Part shown: positions 1 to 9,326 of the stretch, in pieces
How the letters are laid out: each line of letters opens with the position of its first letter
Numbering within the stretch: position 1 is the stretch's first letter
Assembly: GCF_036634195.1 (NCBI RefSeq)
Contig: NZ_JAZIFY010000002.1
Coordinates: 628,932 to 692,931, forward strand
Direction of reading: 5' to 3'
DNA length: 64,000 nt
Source of the DNA: Streptomyces sp. P9-A4
GTDB lineage: Bacteria > Actinomycetota > Actinomycetes > Streptomycetales > Streptomycetaceae
Position numbers and translations under genes: made by a program
Notes under the pieces: model-generated
The model's database searches: none
What the model was told of the DNA's origin: nothing
What the model saw: only the letters and a program-made list of their open reading frames with translations

Positions 1-1
1 C

Positions 2-940
2 TTCGTCCACGGCAACGTCTCGTCCTCCGCGTTCTGGCACACCACCCTGACCACGCTGCCGGACCGCTACCGCCCCATCGCCGTCGACCTGCGCGGCTTC
101 GGCGGCACCGACCCGCTGCCCGTCGACGCCACCCGGGGCGTACGGGACTACGCCGACGACCTCGCCGCGCTCCTGGAGGCACTCGGTGTCGACCGGGCGC
201 ACCTGGTCGGCTGGTCCATGGGCGGCGGCGTGGTGATGCAGTTCCTCCGCGACCACCCGGCCGCGGTCCGCTCCCTGACCCTGGTCAGCCCGGTCTCGCC
301 GTACGGCTTCGGCGGCACGCGCGGCGTGGACGGTGTCCTCAACTCGGCCGATGGCGCCGGTTCGGGCGGCGGCACCGCCAACCCCGAGTTCGTGCGCCTG
401 CTCGCCGAGGGCGACCGCGGCGAGGACTCCCCGCTCTCCCCGCGCTCCGTCCTCGCCACCTGCTACGTCAAGCCGCCGCTGCGCCCCGCGCACGAGGACG
501 CGTATGTCGAGGCCATGCTCACCACCCGCACCGGCGACGACCACTATCCGGGTGACAGCAAGCCGTCCGAGGCCTGGCCCGGCATCTCGCCCGGCACCCG
601 CGGGGTGCTCAACTGTCTCGCCCCGACCCACTTCCGCGTCGACGACCTGCACCTGATCGGCCCCAAGCCGCCGATCCTGTGGATACGCGGTGAGGACGAC
701 GTCATCGTCGCCGACGCCTCGATGTTCGACCTGGCGCACCTCGGCGCGGTCGGCGCCGTACCGGGGTGGGACGGGACCCCGGCGCAGCCGATGGTCGCGC
801 AGACGCGGCACGTCCTCGACCGGTACGCGGCGGCGGGCGGGAACGTGCGGGAGGTCGCCGTCGCCGGTGCGGGGCACTCGGTCCACCTGGAACGCCCCGA
901 GGAGTTCGGCGCGGCGCTGATCGAGGTCCTGACGGCATGA
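2..940 (+). CDS. alpha/beta hydrolase, 5' end outside window
   Basis: Alpha/beta-hydrolase fold enzyme whose N-terminus lies before the window; the frame is open from base 2. The first visible residues, FVHGN, form the oxyanion-hole region. The nucleophile elbow GWSMGG puts the catalytic Ser near base 215. A late Asp lies in GEDDVIVAD and the catalytic His in AGAGHSVHLERP near the C-terminus, so the triad looks complete. It probably acts on small esters or related substrates in the cytosol; the substrate cannot be read. The stop overlaps the start of the downstream esterase by 4 bp (ATGA), so the two are likely one translation-coupled operon. Confidence 0.88.
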   Translation, partial: FVHGNVSSSAFWHTTLTTLPDRYRPIAVDLRGFGGTDPLPVDATRGVRDYADDLAALLEALGVDRAHLVGWSMGGGVVMQFLRDHPAAVRSLTLVSPVSPYGFGGTRGVDGVLNSADGAGSGGGTANPEFVRLLAEGDRGEDSPLSPRSVLATCYVKPPLRPAHEDAYVEAMLTTRTGDDHYPGDSKPSEAWPGISPGTRGVLNCLAPTHFRVDDLHLIGPKPPILWIRGEDDVIVADASMFDLAHLGAVGAVPGWDGTPAQPMVAQTRHVLDRYAAAGGNVREVAVAGAGHSVHLERPEEFGAALIEVLTA

Positions 941-2391
941 CCGTACGCACCACCCGGCAGGGCGCGGTCCGCGGCCGCGCCCTGCCCGACGGAGTCACCT
1001 CGTTCCTCGGCATCCCGTACGCGGCCCCGCCCTTCGGCGACCTGCGGTTCCGCGCGCCGGCCCCGCCCGAGCCCTGGACGGGCGTCCGCGACGCCACGGC
1101 GTACGGCCCGACGCCGCCGCACGCCCCCTATGCGCCCCCGTTCGACGCCCTCATTCCGGACGACGTCGCCGAGGGGGAGGAGTGCCTCAACCTCAACATC
1201 TGGACGCCGGACCCGGAGCGGGGCGCCGGGCTGCCCGTGATGGTGTGGCTGCACGGCGGGGCGTTCACCAACGGGGCGGGCTCGGTGTCCGCGTACGACG
1301 GCGGCGCCTTCGCCCGCGACGGCGTCGTCTGCGTCACCCTCAACTACCGGCTGGGCGCCGACGGCTTCCTGCGCCTGCCCGGCCGCCCCGACAACCGCGG
1401 CCTGCTCGACCAGATCGCCGCCCTGCGCTGGATCCAGGAGAACATCGACGCGTTCGGCGGCGACCCCGAACGGGTGACCGTCTTCGGCGAGTCGGCCGGC
1501 GCCATGAGCATCGGCGTGCTCCTGACCGACCCGGCGGCCCGGGGGCTGTTCCGGAGGGCGATCCTGCAGTCCGGCGCCTGCCACCACTTCCTGCGCCCGG
1601 CCTCCGCCGAGCTGGTCACGGCCCGGCTGGCGGCGAAGCTGGGCATCGACCCGACCCCGGAGGCCTTCGCCGCCGTCCCGCTGCCCGAGCTCCTCCCCGC
1701 ACAGGCGGAGTTGCGCGGCGAACTGAACGCGCGCCCCGACCCGGCGCTCTGGGGCGAGGCGGCACTCAACATGATGCCGTTCGAGCCGGTGGCGCCCGGC
1801 CTCGCCCTCCCCGGACCCGACTGCGGGATCGACCTGCTCATCGGCAGCAACCGCGAGGAGTACCGCCTCTTCCTCGTCCCGACCGGGCGCCTGGACCTCG
1901 TCCCCGCCGCCACCCTCGACGCCCTCACCGCGGCCTACGGCCTCGACCCGGCCGAGGCCCTCCCCGTCTACGCCGCCGCCCGGCCCGGCGCCACGCCGGG
2001 CGAACTCCTCGACGCGGTGGCCACCGACTGGTTCTACCGCATGCCGGCCGTCCGGCTCGCCGAGGCGGTCCCGGGCTCGTACCTCTACGAGTTCTCCTGG
2101 CGCTCCCCCCGCTTCGACGGGGCGCTCGGCGCCTGCCACGCCCTGGAACTCCCCTTCGTCTTCGACCGCCTCCAGGACCCGGCCTACGCCCCCCTGCTCG
2201 GCGCCGACCCGCCGCAGGCGCTCGCGGACGCCCTGCACGGGGCGTGGGTCTCCTTCGCGAAGACGGGCGACCCCGGCTGGCAGTCGTACGAACCCGCGAC
2301 CCGTACGGCGATGGACTTCACGATGCCGGGCCCCGCCCAGGTCAGTGATCCGCGAGCCCACGAACGGAGGCTGTGGGACGACGTGCGCTGA
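937..2391 (+). CDS. type-B carboxylesterase (para-nitrobenzyl esterase family)
   Basis: Carboxylesterase family B, 484 aa, a usual length for the family. Visible landmarks are the N-terminal FLGIPYAAPPFGDLRF block, the oxyanion segment WLHGGAFTNGAG, the nucleophile elbow FGESAGAMS, and the C-terminal His in GACHALELPFVF. It should hydrolyse carboxylic esters and no signal peptide is evident, so it is probably cytosolic. The ATG at 937 was chosen because it overlaps the stop of the upstream hydrolase (ATGA) and the family N-terminus follows at once. The upstream extension of the frame lies antiparallel to no known domain and is ignored. Confidence 0.93.
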   Translation: MTVRTTRQGAVRGRALPDGVTSFLGIPYAAPPFGDLRFRAPAPPEPWTGVRDATAYGPTPPHAPYAPPFDALIPDDVAEGEECLNLNIWTPDPERGAGLPVMVWLHGGAFTNGAGSVSAYDGGAFARDGVVCVTLNYRLGADGFLRLPGRPDNRGLLDQIAALRWIQENIDAFGGDPERVTVFGESAGAMSIGVLLTDPAARGLFRRAILQSGACHHFLRPASAELVTARLAAKLGIDPTPEAFAAVPLPELLPAQAELRGELNARPDPALWGEAALNMMPFEPVAPGLALPGPDCGIDLLIGSNREEYRLFLVPTGRLDLVPAATLDALTAAYGLDPAEALPVYAAARPGATPGELLDAVATDWFYRMPAVRLAEAVPGSYLYEFSWRSPRFDGALGACHALELPFVFDRLQDPAYAPLLGADPPQALADALHGAWVSFAKTGDPGWQSYEPATRTAMDFTMPGPAQVSDPRAHERRLWDDVR

Positions 2392-2571
2392 CATGAATGC
2401 GCCCCGCAATGCGCGCGCCGCACGCCTTCTCTGCGCGGTCGCGCAACAAGGTGGCACAACGGACCCGTGCGCTCGCCGAATCAAGTGAATCCGGCGGCGC
2501 GTGTGTTGATAGGACTATGACGTCGGGGCACGCTCCCTCCCAGCGGTTCTCACCCGTTGAGAGGGATGGGC

Positions 2572-5292
2572 ATGACGACCCAAGTCACCGAGTCCGAGCT
2601 GGAAACCCTGCTCCATGGCGCACTCCGCGCCAAGGGGGCGGGCGAGCGCTGGGCCACCGAGTCGAACGAGAGCTGGTGCCGGGTGGCGCCACGCTCCGGG
2701 ACCGGGCCGGCCCAGGGCTGGAAGCTGCACGTGTCGGCGACGGCCGCCTCCGCCCCGGCGGTGCTCGAGAAGGCCCTGGACGTCCTGCTCAAGGACGGCT
2801 CGGCGTTCAAGTTCGCCCGCTCGCTGGAGCAGGTGAGCGCCCTCAACACCCGTGCCACGCCCCGCGGAAGCTCGGGCAAGTTCATCACGGTCTACCCGGC
2901 CTCCGACGCCGACGCGGCCCGCCTCGCGCAGGACCTCCACGCGGTGACCGAGGGGATGGCGGGACCCCGCATCCTGTCCGACCAGCCGTACGCCCCCAAC
3001 AGCCTGGTGCACTACCGCTACGGCGCCTTCGTCGGGCGGCGGCGCCTCTCGGACGAGGGGCTGATGGTCTGGTACATCGAGGACCCCGACGGCAACCCCG
3101 TGGAGGACAAGCGGACCGGCCGGTACGCGCCGCCGGCGTGGGCGGTCAGCCCCTTCCCCGACTCCGTGCCCGTCGCACCGCCGAAGACGGAGACGCCGCG
3201 GCGCCCGGTCGTGCTCGGCGGCCGGTTCTCGGTGCGGGAGGCGATCCGGCACACCAACAAGGGTGGCGTCTACCGAGGCACCGACGTCGGGACCGGCGCC
3301 CCCGTCGTCATCAAGGAGACCCGGCCCCACGTGGAGGCCGACGCCTCCGGCAACGACGTCCGCGACTGGCTGCGCACCGAGGCCCGGACCCTGGAGAAGC
3401 TCAAGGGCACGGGGCTCGCACCGGAGCCGCTCGCGATGTTCGAGCACGGCGGACACCTGTTCCTGGCCCAGGAGGAAGTGCCGGGGATCCCCCTGCGCAA
3501 CTGGGTCGCCGAGCACTTCCGCGACACCGGCGCCGCACGCTACCGCACCGACGCGCTGGCCCAGGCCGGACGCCTGGTGGACCTCGTCGAGGCGGCCCAC
3601 GCCCGAGGCTGCGTGCTGCGCGACTTCACCCCCGCCAACGTGATGGTCCGCCCCGACGGCGCACTGCGCCTCATCGACCTGGAGCTCGCCGTCCTCGCCG
3701 ACGACGCCGCCCTCCCGACCCGCGTCGGCACGCCCGGCTTCAGTCCCCCCGAGCGCCTGGTGGACGCGCCCGTCTCCCCGACCGGCGACTACTACAGCCT
3801 CGGCGCGACGCTGTGCTTCGTCCTGACCGGCAAGGTACCGGCCCTGCTGGAGGAGAAGCCCGCCACCCGGCCCGCGGAGGACCGGCTCGGTGAGTGGCTG
3901 GACGCCTGCGCCGCCCCCCTGGAGCTGCCCGACGGCCTGCGCACGATGATCCTCGGACTGATGAAGGACGACCCCGCCGCGCGCTGGGACCCGGCCCGGG
4001 CGCGGGACGCGCTCCGGGAGAGCGGTACGAGGAGTGGCACCGAGAGGGGACGTGGCGAGACTGGTCGTACGGCCGCGGCTCGCAGCGGCCCGACGGGCAC
4101 CGAAGCCACCGACACGGACACCGGCACCGACCCGGTCGACGTCGCCGTGGCCGGCATCGTGGAGCACCTCGTCGACTCCATGACACCCGACGACGACCTG
4201 CGGCTGTGGCCCGTGTCCGTCAAGGCCGGGGAGACCGACGCCTGCATCGTGCAGCAGGGCGCGGCCGGTGTGCTGTCCGTCCTGACACGCTACTTCGAGC
4301 TCACCGAAGACCCCCGCCTCCCGGAGCTGATCGCCACCGCGGGCCGCTGGATCGCGGACCGCACCGACACCCGCTCCACACGGCCCGGCCTGCACTTCGG
4401 CGGCCGCGGCACGGCCTGGGCGCTGTACGAGGCCGGGCGCGCCGTCGACGACCGGGCGCTCATCGACCACGCCCTGGCCCTGGCCCTCGCGCCGCAGGAG
4501 TCGACGCCCAGCCACGACATCACCCATGGCTCGGCGGGCAGCGGAATGGCCGCTGCCCACCTGTGGCACCGCACCGGCGATCCACGCTTCGCCGAGCGGG
4601 TCGCCGATGCCGCCGACCGGCTGGCCGCCGCGGCCCGGCGCGAGCCGTCCGGGGTGAGCTGGCCGGTGCCCGCCGAGGCCGTGGTCGAGGAGGCCGGCAA
4701 GCGCTACCTGGGCTTCGCCCACGGCACCGCCGGCATCGGCTGCTTCCTCTTGGAGGCCGCCGCCGTCACCAGGAACCCGGAGCACCGGGAACTGGCCCTG
4801 GCGGCGGGCGAGCTCCTCGTGACGCACGCCGTCACCGTCGGCGAGGCGGCCCAGTGGCCGGCCCAGGCCACGGACGTACCGACGGCACCGTACTGGTGCC
4901 ACGGCTCCGCCGGCATCGGCTCGTTCCTCGTCCGGCTGTGGCGGGCGACCGGCGACGAACGGTTCCGTGACCTCGCCGTCGGTGGCACCCGAGCCGTGGT
5001 CGAGCGCGCCTCCCGCGCCGCCGTCACGCAATGCCATGGACTGGCGGGCAACGGCGACTTCCTCCTCGACATGGCCGAGGCCACCGGCGACCCCGCCCAC
5101 CGGGCGCGGGCCGAGGAGCTGGCCCGCCTCATCGTCTCCGAACGGTCCCACCGCGGCAGCCACGTCGTCTTCCCCAACGAGTACGGGGACGTCTCGACGA
5201 GCTGGAGCGACGGATCGGCGGGAATCCTGGCGTTCCTCCTGAGGGTCCGCCACACACAGCCCCGGCACTGGATGGTTCAGCGACCGGTCTGA
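2572..5292 (+). CDS. lanL: class IV lanthipeptide synthetase LanL
   Basis: Tri-functional enzyme of 906 aa that makes lanthionine rings in the precursor encoded just downstream. The N-terminal phospho-Ser/Thr lyase domain (about 1-215) shows K51/H53 in WKLHVSA, K80 in FKF, and conserved GPRILSDQPY and LVHYRYG blocks. The kinase domain (about 220-490) has VVIKETRPH and the catalytic loop VLRDFTPANVM. The C-terminal LanC-like cyclase (about 530-900) has YWCHGSAGIG and TQCHGLAGNG, which supply the Cys, Cys and His zinc ligands. That zinc site separates class IV from class III (LanKC) enzymes. The ATG at 2572 follows GAGAGGG by 6 nt; an in-frame TTG at 2557 and an ATG at 2566 are less likely. Cytosolic. 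Confidence 0.94.
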   Translation: MTTQVTESELETLLHGALRAKGAGERWATESNESWCRVAPRSGTGPAQGWKLHVSATAASAPAVLEKALDVLLKDGSAFKFARSLEQVSALNTRATPRGSSGKFITVYPASDADAARLAQDLHAVTEGMAGPRILSDQPYAPNSLVHYRYGAFVGRRRLSDEGLMVWYIEDPDGNPVEDKRTGRYAPPAWAVSPFPDSVPVAPPKTETPRRPVVLGGRFSVREAIRHTNKGGVYRGTDVGTGAPVVIKETRPHVEADASGNDVRDWLRTEARTLEKLKGTGLAPEPLAMFEHGGHLFLAQEEVPGIPLRNWVAEHFRDTGAARYRTDALAQAGRLVDLVEAAHARGCVLRDFTPANVMVRPDGALRLIDLELAVLADDAALPTRVGTPGFSPPERLVDAPVSPTGDYYSLGATLCFVLTGKVPALLEEKPATRPAEDRLGEWLDACAAPLELPDGLRTMILGLMKDDPAARWDPARARDALRESGTRSGTERGRGETGRTAAARSGPTGTEATDTDTGTDPVDVAVAGIVEHLVDSMTPDDDLRLWPVSVKAGETDACIVQQGAAGVLSVLTRYFELTEDPRLPELIATAGRWIADRTDTRSTRPGLHFGGRGTAWALYEAGRAVDDRALIDHALALALAPQESTPSHDITHGSAGSGMAAAHLWHRTGDPRFAERVADAADRLAAAARREPSGVSWPVPAEAVVEEAGKRYLGFAHGTAGIGCFLLEAAAVTRNPEHRELALAAGELLVTHAVTVGEAAQWPAQATDVPTAPYWCHGSAGIGSFLVRLWRATGDERFRDLAVGGTRAVVERASRAAVTQCHGLAGNGDFLLDMAEATGDPAHRARAEELARLIVSERSHRGSHVVFPNEYGDVSTSWSDGSAGILAFLLRVRHTQPRHWMVQRPV

Positions 5293-5341
5293 GCGGCAGG
5301 AGCCCCTGCCGCCACGTGTCACACAAGAGAAGGAGATTGTC

Positions 5342-5497
5342 ATGGAGAACCAGGACCTCGAGCTGCTGGCCCACCTGCACGCCCTTCCGGAGACCGACCC
5401 GGTCGGCGTCGACGGCGACTCGTTCAGCGGAACGTGCGCGTGCGTCGGCCTGCTGACGCTCCTCAACACCATCTGTATCGGTATCAGCTGCGCGTAA
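5342..5497 (+). CDS. lanA: class IV lanthipeptide precursor (venezuelin-like)
   Basis: A 51-aa peptide with a strong AAGGAG site ahead of its ATG. The leader is acidic and amphipathic (LELLAHLHALPETDPVGVDG, residues 6-25), as in VenA-type class IV precursors. The C-terminal part carries Cys at 32, 34, 45 and 50, and Ser/Thr at 27, 29, 31, 39, 43 and 49 as dehydration sites. The core VGLLTLLNTICIGISCA closely resembles what I recall of venezuelin. LanL should phosphorylate, eliminate and cyclise it. No protease gene is seen in the cluster. The exact cleavage point cannot be read from the sequence. Confidence 0.95.
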   Translation: MENQDLELLAHLHALPETDPVGVDGDSFSGTCACVGLLTLLNTICIGISCA

Positions 5498-5611
5498 CAC
5501 CGAAGCACCCCCCGGCCGGTGGTTGCCACGAGGCAGCCGCCGGCCGGAGCGGGCTCCGGCTCCGTGCGGACGACGCGGAAGAGGACGAGGAAGAGGACGA
5601 GGACGAGACCC

Positions 5612-6700
5612 ATGCAGCCATCCGCAGGTGACGACGCACTCGCCGCAGCCGCCCTCCTGACCGCCGAGGTCACCGGCCCCCGCCCGGGGGAGTCTCCGCA
5701 CGACCCCGGCCCCGACCCCGACCCCGGATACGCGATCAGCACGCGCGGTCTGGTGAAGAGCTACCCGGGCCCGGACGGGACCACCGTCGACGCGGTCCGC
5801 GGCCTCGACCTCGACGTGCGCCGGGGCGAGACCTTCGCCTTCCTCGGCCCCAACGGCGCGGGCAAGTCCACCACCATCGCCCTGCTGTGCGCCCTCGCCC
5901 GCCCCACCTCCGGTCACGCCACCGTGGCCGGCTTCGACGTGGCCACCCGGCCGCACGACGTGCGGCGCCAGGTCGGCATCCTGTTCCAGCACAGTGCCCT
6001 CGACCCGGACCTGACCGTCGAGCAGAACCTGCGCATCCACGCCCGGCTGTACGGGCTGCCCCGCCGCGACGTGCGCAGGCGGACCGCCGAGGTGCTCGAA
6101 CCCGCCGGGCTGACCGACCGGCGGCGGTTCCCCGTACGCGCCCTGTCGGGCGGCATGCGGCGACGCCTGGAGATCGCCCGCCAGTTGCTGCACTCCCCGA
6201 GCGTGCTGTTCCTGGACGAGCCGACGACCGGGCTCGACCCGCACGCGCGCGCCGAGATCTGGGAGCACCTGCGGGCCCTGCGCGACCGGCTCGGCAGCAC
6301 CCTCTTCGTCACCACCCACTACCTGGAGGAGGCGGAGAACTGCGACCGGATCGCGATCATCGACGGGGGCCGTCTGGTCGCGCAGGGCACGCCGCACGGA
6401 CTCAAGGCGGAGATCGGAGACGACCGGGTGGTGTTGCGCACCAGTGACGACGGGCGGGCGCGGAAGGTCGTCGCCCAGGCGGCGCCGCCGGACCACCCCG
6501 TCACGGTGGACGCCGACGGCACGTGGCTGCGGGTGCCCGACGGCAGCGCGTGGATCCCGCGCCTGTGCGCGGCGCTGGAGGCGCACGGCATCGCGGTGCA
6601 CGCCGCCTCCGCCACCCCGCCCACGCTCGACGACGTCTTCTTCCACCACACCGGCCGCAGCATCACCACCGCCCCCGCCGCGATCGGAGGCGGCCGATGA
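5612..6700 (+). CDS. lanT: ABC transporter ATP-binding protein of lanthipeptide cluster (LanT)
   Basis: ABC ATPase of 362 aa. Walker A GPNGAGKST, signature LSGGMRRRLEIARQ, Walker B VLFLDEPTTGLD and the H-loop TTHY are all present, followed by a C-terminal extension of about 90 aa of the DrrA/export type. The first 45 residues are a Pro/Asp-rich linker. It powers the membrane partner encoded next and is inferred to export the mature lanthipeptide or give immunity. The ATG at 5612 lies just after a purine-rich GAGG/GACGAGG tract (5570-5608) that can serve as ribosome binding site. The stop overlaps the permease start (ATGA). Confidence 0.92.
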   Translation: MQPSAGDDALAAAALLTAEVTGPRPGESPHDPGPDPDPGYAISTRGLVKSYPGPDGTTVDAVRGLDLDVRRGETFAFLGPNGAGKSTTIALLCALARPTSGHATVAGFDVATRPHDVRRQVGILFQHSALDPDLTVEQNLRIHARLYGLPRRDVRRRTAEVLEPAGLTDRRRFPVRALSGGMRRRLEIARQLLHSPSVLFLDEPTTGLDPHARAEIWEHLRALRDRLGSTLFVTTHYLEEAENCDRIAIIDGGRLVAQGTPHGLKAEIGDDRVVLRTSDDGRARKVVAQAAPPDHPVTVDADGTWLRVPDGSAWIPRLCAALEAHGIAVHAASATPPTLDDVFFHHTGRSITTAPAAIGGGR

Positions 6701-7551
6701 CCGCCCTCACCCTCCAGGCGCCCGAGGCCACCGAGCGGGGGCGGTCGCCCCGGCTGCGTCACGAACTGCGGGCGATCCACGCCCTGGTCCACCGCGATCT
6801 GCTGCGCCTGGCCTGCCAGCGCTCCCACACCGCGCTGGTCCTGCTGCAGCCGGTGCTCTACCTCTTCGCGCTCGGCGGCGGGCTCGCCACCCTCATCCCC
6901 GCCGCCTCACTGGGCACCGGCTACCAGACGTACCTCTTCCCCGGCGTGCTCATGATGACGGTGCAGACCCCGGCCATCATGGTGGGGATCCGGCTGATCA
7001 CCGACCGGCAGAGCGGCTACCTGCGTGAGCTCCTTATGGCCCCCGTCAGCCGCTCCACCCTGCTCCTGGGCAGCTGCGCCGGCGGCACCCTCGTCGCCGC
7101 GGTGCAGGGCGCCGTCCTGCTCAGCCTGGCCGGCGCGGTCGGCCTGCCGTACGACCCGGCGCTCCTGCTGCTGCTCCTCGGCGGCATGCTCCTGGCCTCG
7201 TTCGCCCTCACCAGCATGACCCTGGCGCTGTCGGTGACGCTGCGCAGCCCCGAGCTGTTCCACACGCTCCTCAGCCTGCTGATGATGCCCCTGCTGTTCC
7301 TCTCCGGCGCCTTCTTCCCGCTGGAGTCCATGCCGGGCTGGGCCCGCGGCCTGGCGACCGTCAATCCGCTCGCGTACGGGGTGGACCTGCTGCGGCGCTG
7401 CATCGCCCTGCGGGTCCCGGACCAGGCGGCCGTCGGCGGCATCGAATGGGCGGGTCGGCAGCCCCCGCTGCTCCTGGAGGCCGGGCTGCTCCTCGCCGTC
7501 GGAGGCCTGACCCTGCTGTGGGCCGCCCGCCGCTTCAGCCGTCCGGAGTGA
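6697..7551 (+). CDS. lanH: ABC-2 type permease of lanthipeptide cluster (LanH)
   Basis: Membrane partner of the preceding ATPase, 284 aa with about six hydrophobic segments: LVLLQPVLYLFALGGGLA, GVLMMTVQTPAIMVGI, two within 125-180, LLSLLMMPLLFLSGAFF and a C-terminal LLLAVGGLTLLWAA. The layout matches ABC-2/DrrB-like exporters, including the conserved LSGAFFPLESMP and VNPLAYGVDLLR blocks. It starts inside the ATPase stop (ATGA), so it is translation-coupled. As VenH does in venezuelin loci, it probably forms the exporter with LanT. The operon ends directly after it at a very strong hairpin. Confidence 0.92.
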   Translation: MTALTLQAPEATERGRSPRLRHELRAIHALVHRDLLRLACQRSHTALVLLQPVLYLFALGGGLATLIPAASLGTGYQTYLFPGVLMMTVQTPAIMVGIRLITDRQSGYLRELLMAPVSRSTLLLGSCAGGTLVAAVQGAVLLSLAGAVGLPYDPALLLLLLGGMLLASFALTSMTLALSVTLRSPELFHTLLSLLMMPLLFLSGAFFPLESMPGWARGLATVNPLAYGVDLLRRCIALRVPDQAAVGGIEWAGRQPPLLLEAGLLLAVGGLTLLWAARRFSRPE

Positions 7552-7563
7552 CCAGCACCCTCT

Positions 7564-7616
7564 CCCCGCACGCCCGCGCGGCCCGCCCGACCGGCGGGCC
7601 GCGCGGGCGTGCGGGG
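7564..7616 (+). terminator. strong intrinsic terminator after lanthipeptide operon
   Basis: Perfect inverted repeat: a 24-bp left arm (7564-7587), the loop CGACC, and a 24-bp right arm (7593-7616), 12 nt after the lanH stop. The stem is almost all G:C and there is no U-tract, as is usual for Streptomyces terminators. It separates the lanthipeptide operon from the permease gene. Confidence 0.9.
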
Positions 7617-7876
7617 GTAAAGCGCGGGAAAAGTCCTGGTCGGACCGCTGCGGTTCCCGCACGGAGTGTTTACGGCGTCTTATCGCGTTCCTAGCGCCCT
7701 CGGGCCTCGTTCCGGCATCCTGGAACGACGGATTCCGCAGCGGGAGGGGCATTGACCTGCGGTTCCGCCCGAGCTTCCATTCAGGCCGGGAGCCACGGAC
7801 CCCACTGACACCGGACGCCTCGGAGGCGATACCGCTCCCGTTCAGATACACCGCTCGCACCGATCGGAACCGCCTG

Positions 7877-9274
7877 ATGACGGACACCCTCAGCGCACCG
7901 CACGCGTTGGCCCCCCAGACCGGCCCCGTGCCGCAGAAACTCAAGCGCTCCATCGGTGTCGTGGGCGGCACCCTGCTCACGCTGTCGTGCGTGACACCCG
8001 CCTCGACCCTCTTCGTGGTCGTCCCGGACCTGTTCGACGGCGTCGGCACGTACGCGGCCCTGACCATCGCCATCGGCTCTCAGCTCTGTATCGGCGTGGC
8101 GTTCTGCTACTCCGAGCTCGGCACCCTGATCCCGAGCGCGGGCGGCGAGTACGCCATCGTCTCCACCCTCGCGGGCCGCCTGGCCGGCTGGCTGGTCTTC
8201 GTACTGTCCCTGCTGGTCGTGATGATCGTGCCACCGGTGATCGCCATGGGGACCGCCGACTACCTCGCGCCGCTCGTGCACATCCCGGCCCCGCTGGCCG
8301 GCGCCGGCGTCATGGTCCTCGCCACCCTCGCCGGTCTGCTCGACCTGCGGGCCAACGCCTGGATCACCGGCATCTTCCTCGTCCTGGAGGTCGTCGCCGC
8401 CGGCATCGTCGCGATCCTCGGCTTCTCCCACTCCCAGCGGGGCGTCGGCGCCCTCGTCCACGGCCAGGTCGCGTCCGCCGGCGGCGGACACTCGCTCGTC
8501 ACCGGCGCCATGGTCGTGTCCGGCCTCGCCATCGCCCTCTTCGTCACCCAGGGCTTCTCGACGGCCGTCTACCTCTCCGAGGAGCTGGAGAACCCGCGCC
8601 GCACGGTGGCCCGCACCGTGCTCGCCACGCTCGCCATCTCCACCGCCGTGATCCTGGTGCCCGTCGTCGCGATCACCCTCGGCGCCGGCGACCTGGAGAC
8701 CCTCACCGGCGGAGACATCAGCGGCATGATCGCCGCGTGGTCCAACTCGGCCGTCGGTACCTTCATCAGTCTCTGCGTCGCCCTGGCGATCATCAACGCA
8801 GGCATCGTCATGGTCATCCAGAACTCCCGCGTCCTGTTCGCCTCCGCCCGCGACAAGGCCTGGCCGGAGCCCGTCAACAACGCCCTGTCCCGGCTCGGCC
8901 GCTTCGGCTCCCCGTGGGTGGCCACCCTGGCCGTCGGCGTGCCGGGCGCGGCCCTGTGCTTCGTGAACCTCGACACCCTGTACGGCGTCACCGGCGTCTC
9001 CGTCACCGGCATGTACCTGCTGGTCGCGGTGGCCGCCCTGTTCAGCCGCCGGGGCGCGCACCGCGAGATCGCGGCCTGGCGCATGCCGCTGTGGCCGGCC
9101 GTGCCGCTCCTGCTCATCGGCGTCCTCGCGTACGTCCTGTACATGCAGGACACCAAGTACCTGGTATGGACCGGCGGCATCACGGCCGCCGCCACCCTCT
9201 ACTGGGCCCTGTACCTGCGCCCCCGGCGGGACACCCGCTGGCTGGTCAGCATCCCGGAGGACGAGCAGCTCTGA
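7877..9274 (+). CDS. APC-family amino acid permease
   Basis: Integral membrane transporter of 465 aa with about 12 hydrophobic segments. The N-terminal LKRSIGVVGGTLLTLSCVTPASTLFVVVP and the later YSELGTLIPSAGGEYAI and LSEELENPRRTVART match the amino acid-polyamine-organocation superfamily. It should import an amino acid or amine across the cytoplasmic membrane; the substrate is not readable. The ATG at 7877 was chosen because it precedes a short soluble N-tail typical of the family; no strong ribosome site is visible. It stands alone, with terminators on both sides. Confidence 0.9.
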   Translation: MTDTLSAPHALAPQTGPVPQKLKRSIGVVGGTLLTLSCVTPASTLFVVVPDLFDGVGTYAALTIAIGSQLCIGVAFCYSELGTLIPSAGGEYAIVSTLAGRLAGWLVFVLSLLVVMIVPPVIAMGTADYLAPLVHIPAPLAGAGVMVLATLAGLLDLRANAWITGIFLVLEVVAAGIVAILGFSHSQRGVGALVHGQVASAGGGHSLVTGAMVVSGLAIALFVTQGFSTAVYLSEELENPRRTVARTVLATLAISTAVILVPVVAITLGAGDLETLTGGDISGMIAAWSNSAVGTFISLCVALAIINAGIVMVIQNSRVLFASARDKAWPEPVNNALSRLGRFGSPWVATLAVGVPGAALCFVNLDTLYGVTGVSVTGMYLLVAVAALFSRRGAHREIAAWRMPLWPAVPLLLIGVLAYVLYMQDTKYLVWTGGITAAATLYWALYLRPRRDTRWLVSIPEDEQL

Positions 9275-9288
9275 CCTCCCCGAGGTCC

Positions 9289-9326
9289 CCGAAGGCCGGG
9301 ACGGCACCAGCCGCCCCGGCCTTCGG
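9289..9326 (+). terminator. intrinsic terminator after APC permease
   Basis: Inverted repeat CCGAAGGCCGGG (9289-9300) and CCCGGCCTTCGG (9315-9326) with a 14-nt loop, starting 15 nt after the permease stop. Confidence 0.8.

Noticed and set aside
544..2484. 646-codon minus-strand open frame opposite the carboxylesterase
   Set aside because: Low-complexity Gly/Arg/Val product, antisense to a gene with clear catalytic motifs; a GC-rich shadow frame.
2572..5292. Class III (LanKC) synthetase
   Set aside because: The kinase domain resembles LanKC, but the Cys/Cys-His zinc ligands in the cyclase domain and the VenA-like precursor indicate class IV.
2515..5742. 1075-codon minus-strand open frame opposite the lanthipeptide synthetase and precursor
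   Set aside because: It spans antisense to two recognised genes and their gap, with no domain content.
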